Position numbers and translations under genes: made by a program. The notes below the pieces were generated by a model. It saw nothing but the letters and a program-made list of their open reading frames with translations, was not told the origin of the DNA and did not search any database. Of a stretch of 41,792 nt of DNA, positions 7,661 to 15,194 are shown piece after piece (within the stretch, counting starts at the first letter, position 1; each line of letters starts with the position of its first letter). This DNA is from Candidatus Pelagibacter sp. (GTDB lineage Bacteria > Pseudomonadota > Alphaproteobacteria > Pelagibacterales > Pelagibacteraceae): positions 1-41,792 of the forward strand of contig JAOOLP010000007.1 in the NCBI GenBank assembly GCA_028408795.1, given 5' to 3'.

Positions 7661-7689
7661 ATTATGGATTAATCTAAGATCCTGTTCAA
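7661..7689 (-). promoter_or_regulatory. Candidate promoter of aapJ
   Basis: On the minus strand TTGAAC (7684-7689) and CATAAT (7661-7666) are separated by 17 bases, predicting a start near 7654 and a leader of about 60 bases. It is the best sigma-70 match in the 196-base gap between zapE and aapJ. The rest of that gap contains no open frame on either strand. Confidence 0.5.
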
Positions 7690-7788
7690 TATGATTTAAG
7701 TTAACACATAGTTTTTTAAGACTACTAGATATAGGTAGCATTTAATTTAATAGTATAGATATATAATAAAACAACCTTTGAACAATTT

Positions 7789-8820
7789 TTATTTTATTGA
7801 GGTAAGCTCATACAATCTGCTCAAAGTTCTATTAAAAGGCTTAATTAGTTTTTTTGAAGAATTTAAATTTTCAAGATTAGCTTTCAATGAAATCATTAAT
7901 GGGATTCTTTTTTCATAAAAAATATCTATCAAAGTAATAAATCTTTGTTGTTGATTAACATTTTCACTGCTAAAAATTGGTATGTTCTCTATAACTACAA
8001 ATCTACATTTATTGCTTATTTCAATGTAATCTTCTGCTCCTAAATTATTATCACACAAGAATTCAAATTCAAATTTAGCTATACCATCATAAAATTCATT
8101 AATTACCAAACTTCTACCTTTGATGGATAGTGTAATTTTTTTTTTTTTATAATTTTTTGTAAGTTTTCTAAAAGATTGGTTAAACTTAAAAGTAATTTTT
8201 TCATTAATTGGAAAATAGGCTCTCTGCAACTTATTAGAACTCAATTTTCTATAATCCTCATCAATAATCAACTCTTTTTGAATTGAATTTTTTTTAATAA
8301 TTGAAATAAATGGTAAGAACTGATCTCTCTGTAAACCATCTTTATATAGATCGTCTATTTTAATATTAGACGTTATCAAAACCTTAATATCCTCTAGAAA
8401 AATTGTCTCAAATAACTTTCCAAGAATCATTGCATCTACAATATTTGTAACTTGTAACTCATCTAAATAAATTAGTTCATATTGTTTTAATTTTTTTACA
8501 AATTTAGCAATCGAGTTATTCTTGGATTTGTGTTTAAAATCATGAAAATTAATCATAAATTCATTAAAATGTAGTCTTAGTTTTGAAATATCAATGTAAT
8601 TAAAAAAATGATCTGAAATCATTGTTTTCCCAAGGCCAACCCCACCATGCAGATAAAAACATAATTTTTTTTTTGATTTTGAAAATAAATTAAATATGTT
8701 TCTTTTAACTTTTATAAAATCTTCTAATGACTCAACAATTTGAATTTGATTAACATTTTTTTCATATTTTTTTTTTTCACATAATCCTATAAAGGAGTTT
8801 TTAAATGAAACCTTTTTCAT
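7789..8820 (-). CDS. zapE: Cell division protein ZapE / AFG1-like ATPase
   Basis: 343-residue P-loop ATPase of the AFG1/ZapE family. Walker A is GGVGLGKT (residues 59-66), and Walker B is LIYLDELQVTNIVDAMI (D120, E121), with the DELQVTDIADAM-type block that defines the family. Other family blocks are visible: LHFNEFMINFH, VLITSNIKIDDLYKDGLQRDQFLPFI and, near the end, RFITLIDIFYEKRIPLMIS. In E. coli ZapE acts at the FtsZ ring; in mitochondria AFG1 takes part in protein quality control, so the precise role here is inferred. It lies 3 bases after galE and is likely cotranscribed. Confidence 0.92.
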   Translation of the reverse strand: MKKVSFKNSFIGLCEKKKYEKNVNQIQIVESLEDFIKVKRNIFNLFSKSKKKLCFYLHGGVGLGKTMISDHFFNYIDISKLRLHFNEFMINFHDFKHKSKNNSIAKFVKKLKQYELIYLDELQVTNIVDAMILGKLFETIFLEDIKVLITSNIKIDDLYKDGLQRDQFLPFISIIKKNSIQKELIIDEDYRKLSSNKLQRAYFPINEKITFKFNQSFRKLTKNYKKKKITLSIKGRSLVINEFYDGIAKFEFEFLCDNNLGAEDYIEISNKCRFVVIENIPIFSSENVNQQQRFITLIDIFYEKRIPLMISLKANLENLNSSKKLIKPFNRTLSRLYELTSIK

Positions 8821-8823
8821 TAA

Positions 8824-9801
8824 TCAAAATTTTGATATTTTTTCCCATTTCACTGAACTTTTAACCATTTTATTTAAATTATTATATTTTGGCTTCCATT
8901 GAATGAAATTATTAAGATTTTTTGTTGCTGCAATGATTTCAACCAGATCACCTTTTCTACGTGGTGCTTCAACAATTTTTGCATTTTTATTTGAATATTT
9001 TAAAAATTTTTTTGCTACTTGTTTAACAGATATACCTTTGCTGTAACCACAATTTAAAATTTTTGATTTATTAATTTTATCAATCTTTTTTAAGACTCGG
9101 GAATGTATTTCAGCAATATCAGAAACGTGAATAAAGTCTCTTACACATGTGCCATCATTAGTTGAGTAATTTGTTCCGTAAATTTTAAATAAAGGTTTTT
9201 TTTTAAATGTTTCCATTGAATAATTTTTAAATAAATGATCACCTTTGTTAATTAGACCAATTTTTCCACTCGGACTAGATCCTACTATATTGAAATATCT
9301 CAAAATCCCATAATTAATATTATTTCTTTTACAATTTTTTATAATAATTTTTTCAGCTGCAAGTTTTGATTTTCCATAAATACTTTTAGGTTTTAATTTA
9401 GATTTTTCACTAACTTTTTTATTTCCATCTTTATAAACCGCTGCAGTTGATGAAAATATGAAGTTTTTAACTGACGTATTAGAACATGCTTTTATTAAAA
9501 CTTTTGTATTTAAAACATTATTTTTATAATATTTTTTGGGATTTCTTTCTCCTTCTCCAATTATTAAACTTGCAGCTAAATGAATCACAGAGTCAATTTT
9601 GTTATCAATTAGTATTGATTTTATCTTTTTAAAATTGTTGATATTTGTTTTATAAAATTTAGCTTTTTTGTTAATTAATCTTTTATAGCCTGTAGATAGA
9701 TTATCAGCTACAACAACTTTTTTTTTATCCTTTATTAATAATTCAGAAATATGTGAACCTATGTATCCTGCTCCCCCAGTGATAAGAATATTTTTTGTCA
9801 T
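8824..9801 (-). CDS. galE: UDP-glucose 4-epimerase
   Basis: 325-residue extended short-chain dehydrogenase/reductase interconverting UDP-glucose and UDP-galactose for surface polysaccharides. The NAD-binding GGAGYIGSH is at residues 9-17, the catalytic serine/threonine stretch FSSTAAVY lies around 116-123, and the catalytic pair is Y142/K146 in IYGKSK. RYFNIVGSSPSGKIG and TCVRDFIHVSDIAEIH are GalE-specific blocks. The ATG at 9801 follows the 3' end of the tRNA-Arg gene by only 7 bases, so there is no space for a separate promoter and barely any leader. The substrate could include N-acetylated sugars. Confidence 0.92.
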   Translation of the reverse strand: MTKNILITGGAGYIGSHISELLIKDKKKVVVADNLSTGYKRLINKKAKFYKTNINNFKKIKSILIDNKIDSVIHLAASLIIGEGERNPKKYYKNNVLNTKVLIKACSNTSVKNFIFSSTAAVYKDGNKKVSEKSKLKPKSIYGKSKLAAEKIIIKNCKRNNINYGILRYFNIVGSSPSGKIGLINKGDHLFKNYSMETFKKKPLFKIYGTNYSTNDGTCVRDFIHVSDIAEIHSRVLKKIDKINKSKILNCGYSKGISVKQVAKKFLKYSNKNAKIVEAPRRKGDLVEIIAATKNLNNFIQWKPKYNNLNKMVKSSVKWEKISKF

Positions 9802-9808
9802 TAAAGTT

Positions 9809-9885
9809 TGGCGCGCCCTGAAGGATTCGAACCTACGACCCTCGGTTTAGAAAACCGATGCTCTATCCAACTGAGCTAAGGGCGC
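9809..9885 (-). tRNA. tRNA-Arg (TCT)
   Basis: On the minus strand the acceptor GCGCCCT (9879-9885) pairs with AGGGCGC (9813-9819). The anticodon stem-loop is CGGTTTTCTAAACCG with anticodon TCT, the T-arm is GGTTCGAATCC, the discriminator is G and CCA is encoded (9809-9811). It reads AGA codons, which dominate arginine usage in A/T-rich genomes. It is placed between fbpC (24 bases upstream) and galE (7 bases downstream), all on one strand. Confidence 0.97.
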
Positions 9886-9902
9886 AATTAAATTAGTAAG
9901 TA

Positions 9903-9932
9903 TATTTACTTAAAAACATACCAAATGGTCAA
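9903..9932 (-). promoter_or_regulatory. Candidate promoter of tRNA-Arg inside the fbpC 3' end
   Basis: TTGACC (9927-9932 on the minus strand) and TAAATA (9903-9908), spacer 18 bases, predict a transcript start about 11 bases before the tRNA. It overlaps the last codons of fbpC. If real, the tRNA-galE-zapE unit can be expressed apart from the iron operon. Confidence 0.4.
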
Positions 9933-10980
9933 TATAAATCGGGGATTTTACCCCAAAATTTTCAGATTTTTCATGTTGATGAATATGATGTGAGTGAACA
10001 AATACAGGTAAATGTTCGCCATTTTTAGTTTTTAAAGTGTAAATGAAATTAGTTCCTCGGAATTTTCTATCAACCACTTCTAATTTTAGTTTACTTTGAT
10101 CGTCGTGAATTAAATCTTCGGGTTGTAATAATAACTTGACTTTAGCTCCTGAGGGAAAATTGTTTGATAATTTTCCTCTTATTTCCCCTAGTTCTTCATG
10201 TTGTAATCGATGAACAGCACACTCACTATCAATTACCTTTACATCGATAAAGATCCCTTTATTTAAAAAATTAGCTACATCAATAGAATTTGGTTCGTGA
10301 TGAACGTTATATGGAACATCATATTGTTTTAATTCCTGATTTAAAATTATTCCGCATTTATCTGCCATAGAAAAAGCTTCGTATGAGTCATGAGTAACAA
10401 TAATAGTTGTAAGATTAATTCTTTTTAAAAGTTTTTTTACTGAAACTTGTATTTCTTCTTTTAAACTTTGGTCAATATTTGAAAAAGGCTCGTCCAACAA
10501 AAGTAGATCAGGTTTTGAAATTAAAGATCTTGCTATTGATACTCTTTGTGCTTCTCCTGCACTTATTTGATGAGGAAATTTTTCTAAAATAGGACCTATA
10601 TGTAATAATTCAATTACCTCTTTTGTATCTAAAGGAGACCCGTTTCCGTTAGATCTTTTCTTTCCAAAATCAATATTGTCAATAACTTTATAGTTTGGAA
10701 ATAAAGAATTATCTTGAAAAGATAATGCTATATTCCTTTTTTCTGGCTCTACATGGATTTTGTCTGATGCAATTAATTTACCTTTAAGAAATATCTTTCC
10801 TGAATTTAATTTTTGTAATCCAGCTAATGTTCTTAATATTGTTGTCTTTCCAATTCCTGATGGTCCTAGTAAAGAAATAATTTGTCCTTGGTTTTTAATT
10901 ACAAGATTAACATTATTAACCTTGTTTTTTTCACTAGCAATAAAGTTGCCTTTTTGTATCTCAAAAAAATGATTGGACAT
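9910..10980 (-). CDS. fbpC: Ferric iron ABC transporter, ATP-binding protein
   Basis: 356-residue ATPase of the FbpC/AfuC family. Walker A LLGPSGIGKTT lies at about residues 35-45, the Q-loop is in LSFQDNSLFP, and the signature is a variant ISAGEAQRVSIARSL (SAGE in place of SGGQ). Walker B is LLLLDEPFSNID and the switch His is in IIVTHDSYEA. The C-terminal about 120 residues form the OB-type regulatory domain common in FbpC (VKLLLQPEDLIHDD). It powers FbpB to import iron captured by FbpA. It starts 12 bases after the fbpB stop and is the third core subunit of the Fur-controlled operon. Confidence 0.92.
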   Translation of the reverse strand: MSNHFFEIQKGNFIASEKNKVNNVNLVIKNQGQIISLLGPSGIGKTTILRTLAGLQKLNSGKIFLKGKLIASDKIHVEPEKRNIALSFQDNSLFPNYKVIDNIDFGKKRSNGNGSPLDTKEVIELLHIGPILEKFPHQISAGEAQRVSIARSLISKPDLLLLDEPFSNIDQSLKEEIQVSVKKLLKRINLTTIIVTHDSYEAFSMADKCGIILNQELKQYDVPYNVHHEPNSIDVANFLNKGIFIDVKVIDSECAVHRLQHEELGEIRGKLSNNFPSGAKVKLLLQPEDLIHDDQSKLKLEVVDRKFRGTNFIYTLKTKNGEHLPVFVHSHHIHQHEKSENFGVKSPIYIDHLVCF

Positions 10981-10992
10981 CTTGTGATTATA

Positions 10993-12609
10993 TTAGTTTT
11001 TTTGTGAAAGTATATATTTTGAAGAAAATAATATTAAAATTGTGGCCCAACTTATCAAAAATAATGAGGGTAAAGCTGCCGCTTCTAATAAGTCTTGAGA
11101 GGCATATACATAAGCCTGTGTAGCAAAAGTCTCAAAGTTAAAAGGTCTCAAGATCATTGTAATAGGCAATTCTTTTATAATTTCAAGCGATATTAGAACT
11201 ATTATAAGAATGATATTGTTTTTTAGATACGGAACATGAATTTTTGAAAAAGTTTTTATTTTTGAATAGCCAAGTAAATATGCACTTTCATCAATTGAAT
11301 TATTAATTTTTTCATAGCTTGATTTTATCCCATTAAATGAAAGCGAGAAAAATCTTATAAAATAAGCGAGAACAAGACCAAAAATTGAACCGATAAATAG
11401 TTTTTTAGTGCTGATGAGATTAGTACTTTCATTAATAAAATCACTAAGATTTGAAAATAAAGTAATAAAGGCAACTGCTAAAATTACTCCAGGTATAGCG
11501 TATCCAGAAATTGAAAAATTAGTAAGATAATTTAAAATTTTACTTTTTGATATTCTACTTCCATAGTTAATAAAAAGTGATATGAATACAAGAACAAAAC
11601 TTGATAATCCTACCAAATACATCGTGTTAAGATTAATCTTTAAGATGTCAATATCCTGAATATATTTAGGAAATTTTAATGTCCAATATACCATTTGAGA
11701 TACAGGAAAAATAAAACTTATAAAAAAGACTATTGAACAAAAAGAAAAAGCTAATAATGATTTTTTTCCACTTAGTTTAATTTTGTTTATTGGTTTAAAT
11801 CCTCTTCCTGGTTGATGATATCTAGCTTCCTTTCTAGAGTAAAGTTCTACTGACAATAAGGCCAATATAAAAATTAATAATATAAATGAAATTTGATTCG
11901 CTGAATTCAGGTCGTCAAAGGATAGCCATGAATTATAAATACCAGTCGTCAAGGTTGACACGCTAAAAATTGAAACAGTTCCAAAGTCAGATAAACATTC
12001 CATTGCTACTAAAGCTAAACCAGCAATTATAGCTGGTCTAGCAGATGGCAATATAATTCTAAATAACGTTTCTTTTTCTGATAAACCTAGATTTTGACCT
12101 ACTTCAATATAGTTGTTTGATTGAAAGAAAAATGAAGATCTAGTTAAAACATACACATAAGGAAAAAGTGAAAAACTTATAGCTATAATGGACCCTAAGA
12201 CTCCGTCTAATTTTGGAATATGTGGATTATAATTATGCTCTCCAAACAAACCAACAAGTATAGAGTATGCAGTTCCATAATTTTCAAAAAAAGCAATTAT
12301 TGAAAAAGCAAAAATATATCCAGGTATTGCAAAAGCTAAAATTAAAGCCCAGCTAAAAAACCTACAAAGTGGAAATTCATAAAAAGAAATAAAATACGCT
12401 GAAGTGACTCCTAACAAAAATGTTACGATTAATACTGAAATAAGAATTATTAAAGAGTTATTTATATAGTCAAATAGGAAAGTGTTTTTTAGTACTGTAA
12501 AATAATTACTTGTTTCTGAAAAAAAACTAAAAAATATTGTTATAATTGGTAAAGCAACTATAAATGCAATTAAACAAGAACTAAAAAACCAAATATTGTA
12601 TTTTGTCAT
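10993..12609 (-). CDS. fbpB: Ferric iron ABC transporter, fused permease
   Basis: 538 residues with about twelve membrane segments forming two tandem permease domains, the normal FbpB/AfuB fusion. Each half carries its own coupling loop: VGQNLGLSEKETLFRIILPS in the first, DESAYLLGYSKIKTFSKIHV in the second. Other visible landmarks are DFGTVSIFSVSTLTTGIY in the first half and LKELPIT-like IIKELPITMILRPF in the second. It moves Fe(III) delivered by FbpA across the inner membrane. It is preceded by the 56-codon CxxC gene (23-base gap) and lacks an obvious Shine-Dalgarno sequence. Confidence 0.93.
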   Translation of the reverse strand: MTKYNIWFFSSCLIAFIVALPIITIFFSFFSETSNYFTVLKNTFLFDYINNSLIILISVLIVTFLLGVTSAYFISFYEFPLCRFFSWALILAFAIPGYIFAFSIIAFFENYGTAYSILVGLFGEHNYNPHIPKLDGVLGSIIAISFSLFPYVYVLTRSSFFFQSNNYIEVGQNLGLSEKETLFRIILPSARPAIIAGLALVAMECLSDFGTVSIFSVSTLTTGIYNSWLSFDDLNSANQISFILLIFILALLSVELYSRKEARYHQPGRGFKPINKIKLSGKKSLLAFSFCSIVFFISFIFPVSQMVYWTLKFPKYIQDIDILKINLNTMYLVGLSSFVLVFISLFINYGSRISKSKILNYLTNFSISGYAIPGVILAVAFITLFSNLSDFINESTNLISTKKLFIGSIFGLVLAYFIRFFSLSFNGIKSSYEKINNSIDESAYLLGYSKIKTFSKIHVPYLKNNIILIIVLISLEIIKELPITMILRPFNFETFATQAYVYASQDLLEAAALPSLFLISWATILILFSSKYILSQKN

Positions 12610-12632
12610 AGTTTTTATCTTGACTGGAAATC

Positions 12633-12803
12633 CTAATCTCTCTTGAACATTGATGAGACAATATCTTTAATTTCTTCTAACTTAATTTCAGAGATTTTTC
12701 TATTTGAAATTTTTTGCTCTAATATCTTTGATTCTCTCATACAGGGCGAACAACCAGTCTTTAACTTATTTAGGTTAATTTCTTTTCTAATTATTCGCCT
12801 CAT
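12633..12803 (-). CDS. 56-aa CxxC mini-protein between fbpA and fbpB
   Basis: This short gene is easily missed. The minus strand from the ATG at 12803 reads MRRIIRKEINLNKLKTGCSP, then CMRESKILEQKISNRKISEI, then KLEEIKDIVSSMFKRD and TAG (12633-12635). The only cysteines, C18 and C21, form a CxxC pair in a GCSPC turn; the rest is charged and predicted helical. There is no signal peptide or membrane segment, so it should be cytoplasmic. It sits 16 bases after fbpA and 23 bases before fbpB in the same Fur-controlled transcript. The reading frame fills the gap exactly, which argues that it is real. CxxC may be a redox pair or half of a metal/Fe-S site completed by a dimer; this is inference. I do not recognise the family. 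Confidence 0.72.
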   Translation of the reverse strand: MRRIIRKEINLNKLKTGCSPCMRESKILEQKISNRKISEIKLEEIKDIVSSMFKRD

Positions 12804-12819
12804 AAGATTAACAAACGTA

Positions 12820-13836
12820 CTATTTCCAACCTGCAGCCGTCATTACTTCAAGAGCATCTGCTTGTCTTTTTCCGTAATTAACAACTTTAGTTTTAAGATC
12901 TTGCTTAAAATCTAATCCCATGTTTACCACTAATGGATGTGGGGAAACTCCTGCAATCATTGGATACTCAAAAGTATTATTGACTATGTGATTTTGTGCT
13001 TCTTCACTTAGCAAAAATTCTACTAGTTTAATTGCATTTGCTTTATTAGGAGCTCCTTTTACTAAACCAGCTCCGCTTATGTTCATATGAGTTCCTCTTC
13101 CATCTTGATTTGGGAAAAATGGTTTAACTTTTTTTGCTGCTGCTTGTTGCTCTGGACCTTTTTTACCAGACAACATCAAAGCTAAATAGTATGTATTAGC
13201 TACTGCAATGTCAGCTTCTCCTGCTGCTACTGCAAGAATTTGAGCTCTATCATTTCCTTTTGGAGATCTAGCCATATTAGCAACCATTCCTTCTGACCAC
13301 TTTGCAATTTTACCTTTTCCATTATTCTTAATTAATGAAGCTACAAGTGACTGATTATAAATATTATTTGAAGCTCTTATAACTAGTCTACCTTTCCATT
13401 TCGGATCAGCTAAACTTTCATAAGTTAAACCTGCTAATTCTGCTCCGCTCACTCTCTCGGGTGCGAAGTAAACTATTCTTGCTCTTTTAGCTATTCCAAC
13501 CCATTTAGATGTTCTAAAATTACTTGGGACAGCAGATTTTATTGTATCACTTACAAGACCTCCTTGTAAGTTACCACTAAACGCACCTAGTCTTCCAGCA
13601 TCAGCAGTTATATATAAATCTGCTTGGCTATCAGCACCTTCTTCTGCAATTCTCTTTTCAAGTGCGCCTGATTTTCCAGATATTACATTTACTTTAATTC
13701 CTGTTTTAGCAGTAAATTTTTCATAAAGTTGCACATCTGAATCATAGTGTCTTGCGCTAAATATGTTAACTTCATTAGCGATTAAGCTCCCAGTTAACAT
13801 AAGGAATGCAAACACTGATATTATTGTTTTTTTCAT
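12820..13836 (-). CDS. fbpA: Ferric iron ABC transporter, periplasmic binding protein
   Basis: 338-residue Fe(III)-binding protein of the FbpA/AfuA (transferrin-like) class. It has a Sec signal (MKKTIISVFAFLMLTGSLIA, cleavage likely after residue 20), the opening VNIFSARHYDSD and later ANTYYLALM, whose adjacent tyrosines are the iron ligands conserved in FbpA. THMNISGAGLVKGAPNKANA is a further family block. It is first in its operon, with GAGGAAAT directly before the ATG. Two Fur boxes begin only 16 bases upstream of the start, so it should be repressed under iron-replete conditions. It binds iron in the periplasm and passes it to FbpBC. Confidence 0.95.
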   Translation of the reverse strand: MKKTIISVFAFLMLTGSLIANEVNIFSARHYDSDVQLYEKFTAKTGIKVNVISGKSGALEKRIAEEGADSQADLYITADAGRLGAFSGNLQGGLVSDTIKSAVPSNFRTSKWVGIAKRARIVYFAPERVSGAELAGLTYESLADPKWKGRLVIRASNNIYNQSLVASLIKNNGKGKIAKWSEGMVANMARSPKGNDRAQILAVAAGEADIAVANTYYLALMLSGKKGPEQQAAAKKVKPFFPNQDGRGTHMNISGAGLVKGAPNKANAIKLVEFLLSEEAQNHIVNNTFEYPMIAGVSPHPLVVNMGLDFKQDLKTKVVNYGKRQADALEVMTAAGWK

Positions 13837-13852
13837 ATTTCCTCGTTTTGTT

Positions 13853-13871
13853 GATAATGATTATCATTAAC
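13853..13871. promoter_or_regulatory. Fur box 1 (fbpA-proximal)
   Basis: GATAATGATTATCATTAAC; read on the minus strand it matches the classical 19-base Fur consensus at 18 of 19 positions. The core AATGAT-T-ATCATT is a 6-1-6 palindrome. It ends 17 bases from the fbpA start codon, overlapping the expected promoter or transcript start. Confidence 0.9.
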
Positions 13872-13879
13872 ACAAAAAT

Positions 13880-13898
13880 GAGAATGATTATCATTAAC
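13880..13898. promoter_or_regulatory. Fur box 2
   Basis: GAGAATGATTATCATTAAC, 17 of 19 matches to the consensus when read on the minus strand, centred 27 bases from box 1 and in the same orientation. Two tandem boxes suggest tight cooperative repression. It lies between fbpA and the divergent gene at 13967, so both could be affected. Confidence 0.88.
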
Positions 13899-13966
13899 AA
13901 TATTGACGCACCTCAGAGTAGCAAATGATGTTGATAAGTAGAGGTAAATAGGGATAATGAGAAAAA

Positions 13967-14182
13967 ATGCTTCAAATTAATCCAAAAAAATTTAAATCAA
14001 TTCAAAATAAAACAATACCTTCACCTATGAGACCTAAATTCAGAAATAGTGGTGAAACAAATATATATTTTTATTCAAAAAAAAAAGTTGAAAACGAAAA
14101 AAAAAATAAAATCTTTAAAACAGCTAAAGTATGGTTATCTCTATTAGCCTTAGTGGTTGGTGGTTATCTACTTTCAAATTAA
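13967..14182 (+). CDS. Small single-pass membrane protein of unknown function
   Basis: 71 residues. Residues 1-50 are basic and polar (NPKKFKSIQNKTIPSPMRPK), and residues about 52-69 form one hydrophobic helix (VWLSLLALVVGGYLLSN end), giving a C-tail-anchored layout with a cytoplasmic basic arm. The ATG at 13967 is the only usable start; the ATG at 13957 closes after seven codons. It is divergent from fbpA with the two Fur boxes between them and overlaps the end of the next, convergent gene by 4 bases. I do not recognise the family, and no function can be given. Confidence 0.68.
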   Translation: MLQINPKKFKSIQNKTIPSPMRPKFRNSGETNIYFYSKKKVENEKKNKIFKTAKVWLSLLALVVGGYLLSN

Positions 14183-14970
14183 ATTATTTTTGTTTTAACT
14201 AGTCCTAATTTTTCTATTTTACCAACATATGAACCTTTGCCCGCTATTGGAACAACCCCAACAGTTGAACCGGTGAATACATAAAAATTTTTATCTAAAT
14301 TAATCTTTTCCGATTGAATTTTATTCAAAACAAATCTTAAAGAATTTAAAGGATTGATATAAACTGTGTTTGTGTTGCCGCTAACTGAATGGTTATATTT
14401 TTTGTTAAAAATAATAGTTTTAAGATTATTCGCTTTAACATTATTCAATTTTTTTTGAGGACCAATAATAAATTTTACATTTGCACCAAAATCCGAACAT
14501 AAATCTCCTAAGGTTTTAAGCCCTTTTTTTCTTTGACGATAACCTACAACCTCGATACAAGGCGCCATATGTGAAACAAATCTTTTAATATTATTTTTAG
14601 TTATTTTTTTTTTAAAACTAAAAAAATTTTTTTTGATTTTGTAACAAACCTCTAGCTCTATTCCTAAAGTATACTTATTAATCTTAACGCTTTTATTATT
14701 TTTTAAAAAGTTATGAGAGTAGACTTTAGCATAAAAAGGTTCTTTTTCTTTAAGTTTTTTTAACATAGGTAAACCAGTGCCTCCTGCTTTAAAACCAATT
14801 GCTGGTTTTTTAATTTTACTTTCACAAATATCTTTGAATAACTTAGCTTGACTCATTTTTTTCGAATAAATAGAAGGTATAGGGGCAATAACTTTATTTT
14901 TTAAAAAAGCATTAGCAAGTTTGTCTGCATAATATTCAATCTTAGTTTTTTTTTTATTTAATTGTTTCAT
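14179..14970 (-). CDS. 2-keto-4-pentenoate hydratase / FAH-superfamily-like protein
   Basis: 263 residues. Blocks in order match the MhpD-like branch of the fumarylacetoacetate hydrolase fold: IGFKAGGTG (about 58-66), the acidic LGIELEVCYKI (expected metal ligands E-x-E), MAPCIEVVGYRQRK, CSDFGANVKFIIGP, and FTGSTVGVVPIAGKGSYVGKIEKLG near the end. Such enzymes hydrate or decarboxylate 2-keto acids in meta-cleavage pathways. No pathway partner is nearby, so the substrate is unknown. The sequence is lysine-rich and divergent, so it could be a repurposed member. It is divergent from the 58-aa gene (44-base gap). Confidence 0.75.
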   Translation of the reverse strand: MKQLNKKKTKIEYYADKLANAFLKNKVIAPIPSIYSKKMSQAKLFKDICESKIKKPAIGFKAGGTGLPMLKKLKEKEPFYAKVYSHNFLKNNKSVKINKYTLGIELEVCYKIKKNFFSFKKKITKNNIKRFVSHMAPCIEVVGYRQRKKGLKTLGDLCSDFGANVKFIIGPQKKLNNVKANNLKTIIFNKKYNHSVSGNTNTVYINPLNSLRFVLNKIQSEKINLDKNFYVFTGSTVGVVPIAGKGSYVGKIEKLGLVKTKII

Positions 14971-15014
14971 AATAAACTTTAATATATCATTTAAATTAAA
15001 AAAAGTAACGTATT

Positions 15015-15191
15015 ATGAAAGATCATTATAGTATTGACGAAATACTTAACGCTGTGGAAGAGTTACAAGATAAAAAAACCAAAAAAGTTATAATTATTGA
15101 TGATAAACCTATTAAAAATCAAAAAGATAGTATTCCACAAAATACATTAAAATTAATTGAAGAAGCAGAAAAAGCAATAAATAAATCTTAA
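15015..15191 (+). CDS. 58-aa acidic/helical orphan protein
   Basis: The frame MKDHYSIDEILNAVEELQDK, then KTKKVIIIDDKPIKNQKDSI, then PQNTLKLIEEAEKAINKS ends with TAA at 15189-15191. It looks like helix - short strand or linker - helix: an N-terminal amphipathic SIDEILNAVEELQ helix, a KVIIID strand and a C-terminal LKLIEEAEKAI helix. No signal or membrane segment. It fills the space between a divergent gene (starts at 14970) and a convergent one (stop at 15195) almost completely, which supports it as a gene. The N-terminal helix faintly recalls the EEILASIRR opening of PopZ-type polar proteins, but that is weak. Function unknown. Confidence 0.6.
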   Translation: MKDHYSIDEILNAVEELQDKKTKKVIIIDDKPIKNQKDSIPQNTLKLIEEAEKAINKS

Positions 15192-15194
15192 GAT

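Noticed and set aside
7225..7677. 150-codon open frame on the plus strand opposite aapJ
   Set aside because: It is a shadow of the aapJ coding sequence; the translation is low-complexity, and the minus-strand protein is a well-supported family member.
12643..12915. 90-codon plus-strand frame overlapping the fbpA/fbpB gap
   Set aside because: It runs antisense to the CxxC gene and into the fbpA 3' end; its predicted protein has no coherent features, while the minus-strand frame fits the operon.
13903..13931. Promoter for the gene at 13967 (TTGACG at 13903)
   Set aside because: The -35 match is good, but no acceptable -10 lies 16-18 bases downstream (TGATGT), so it is not listed as a feature.
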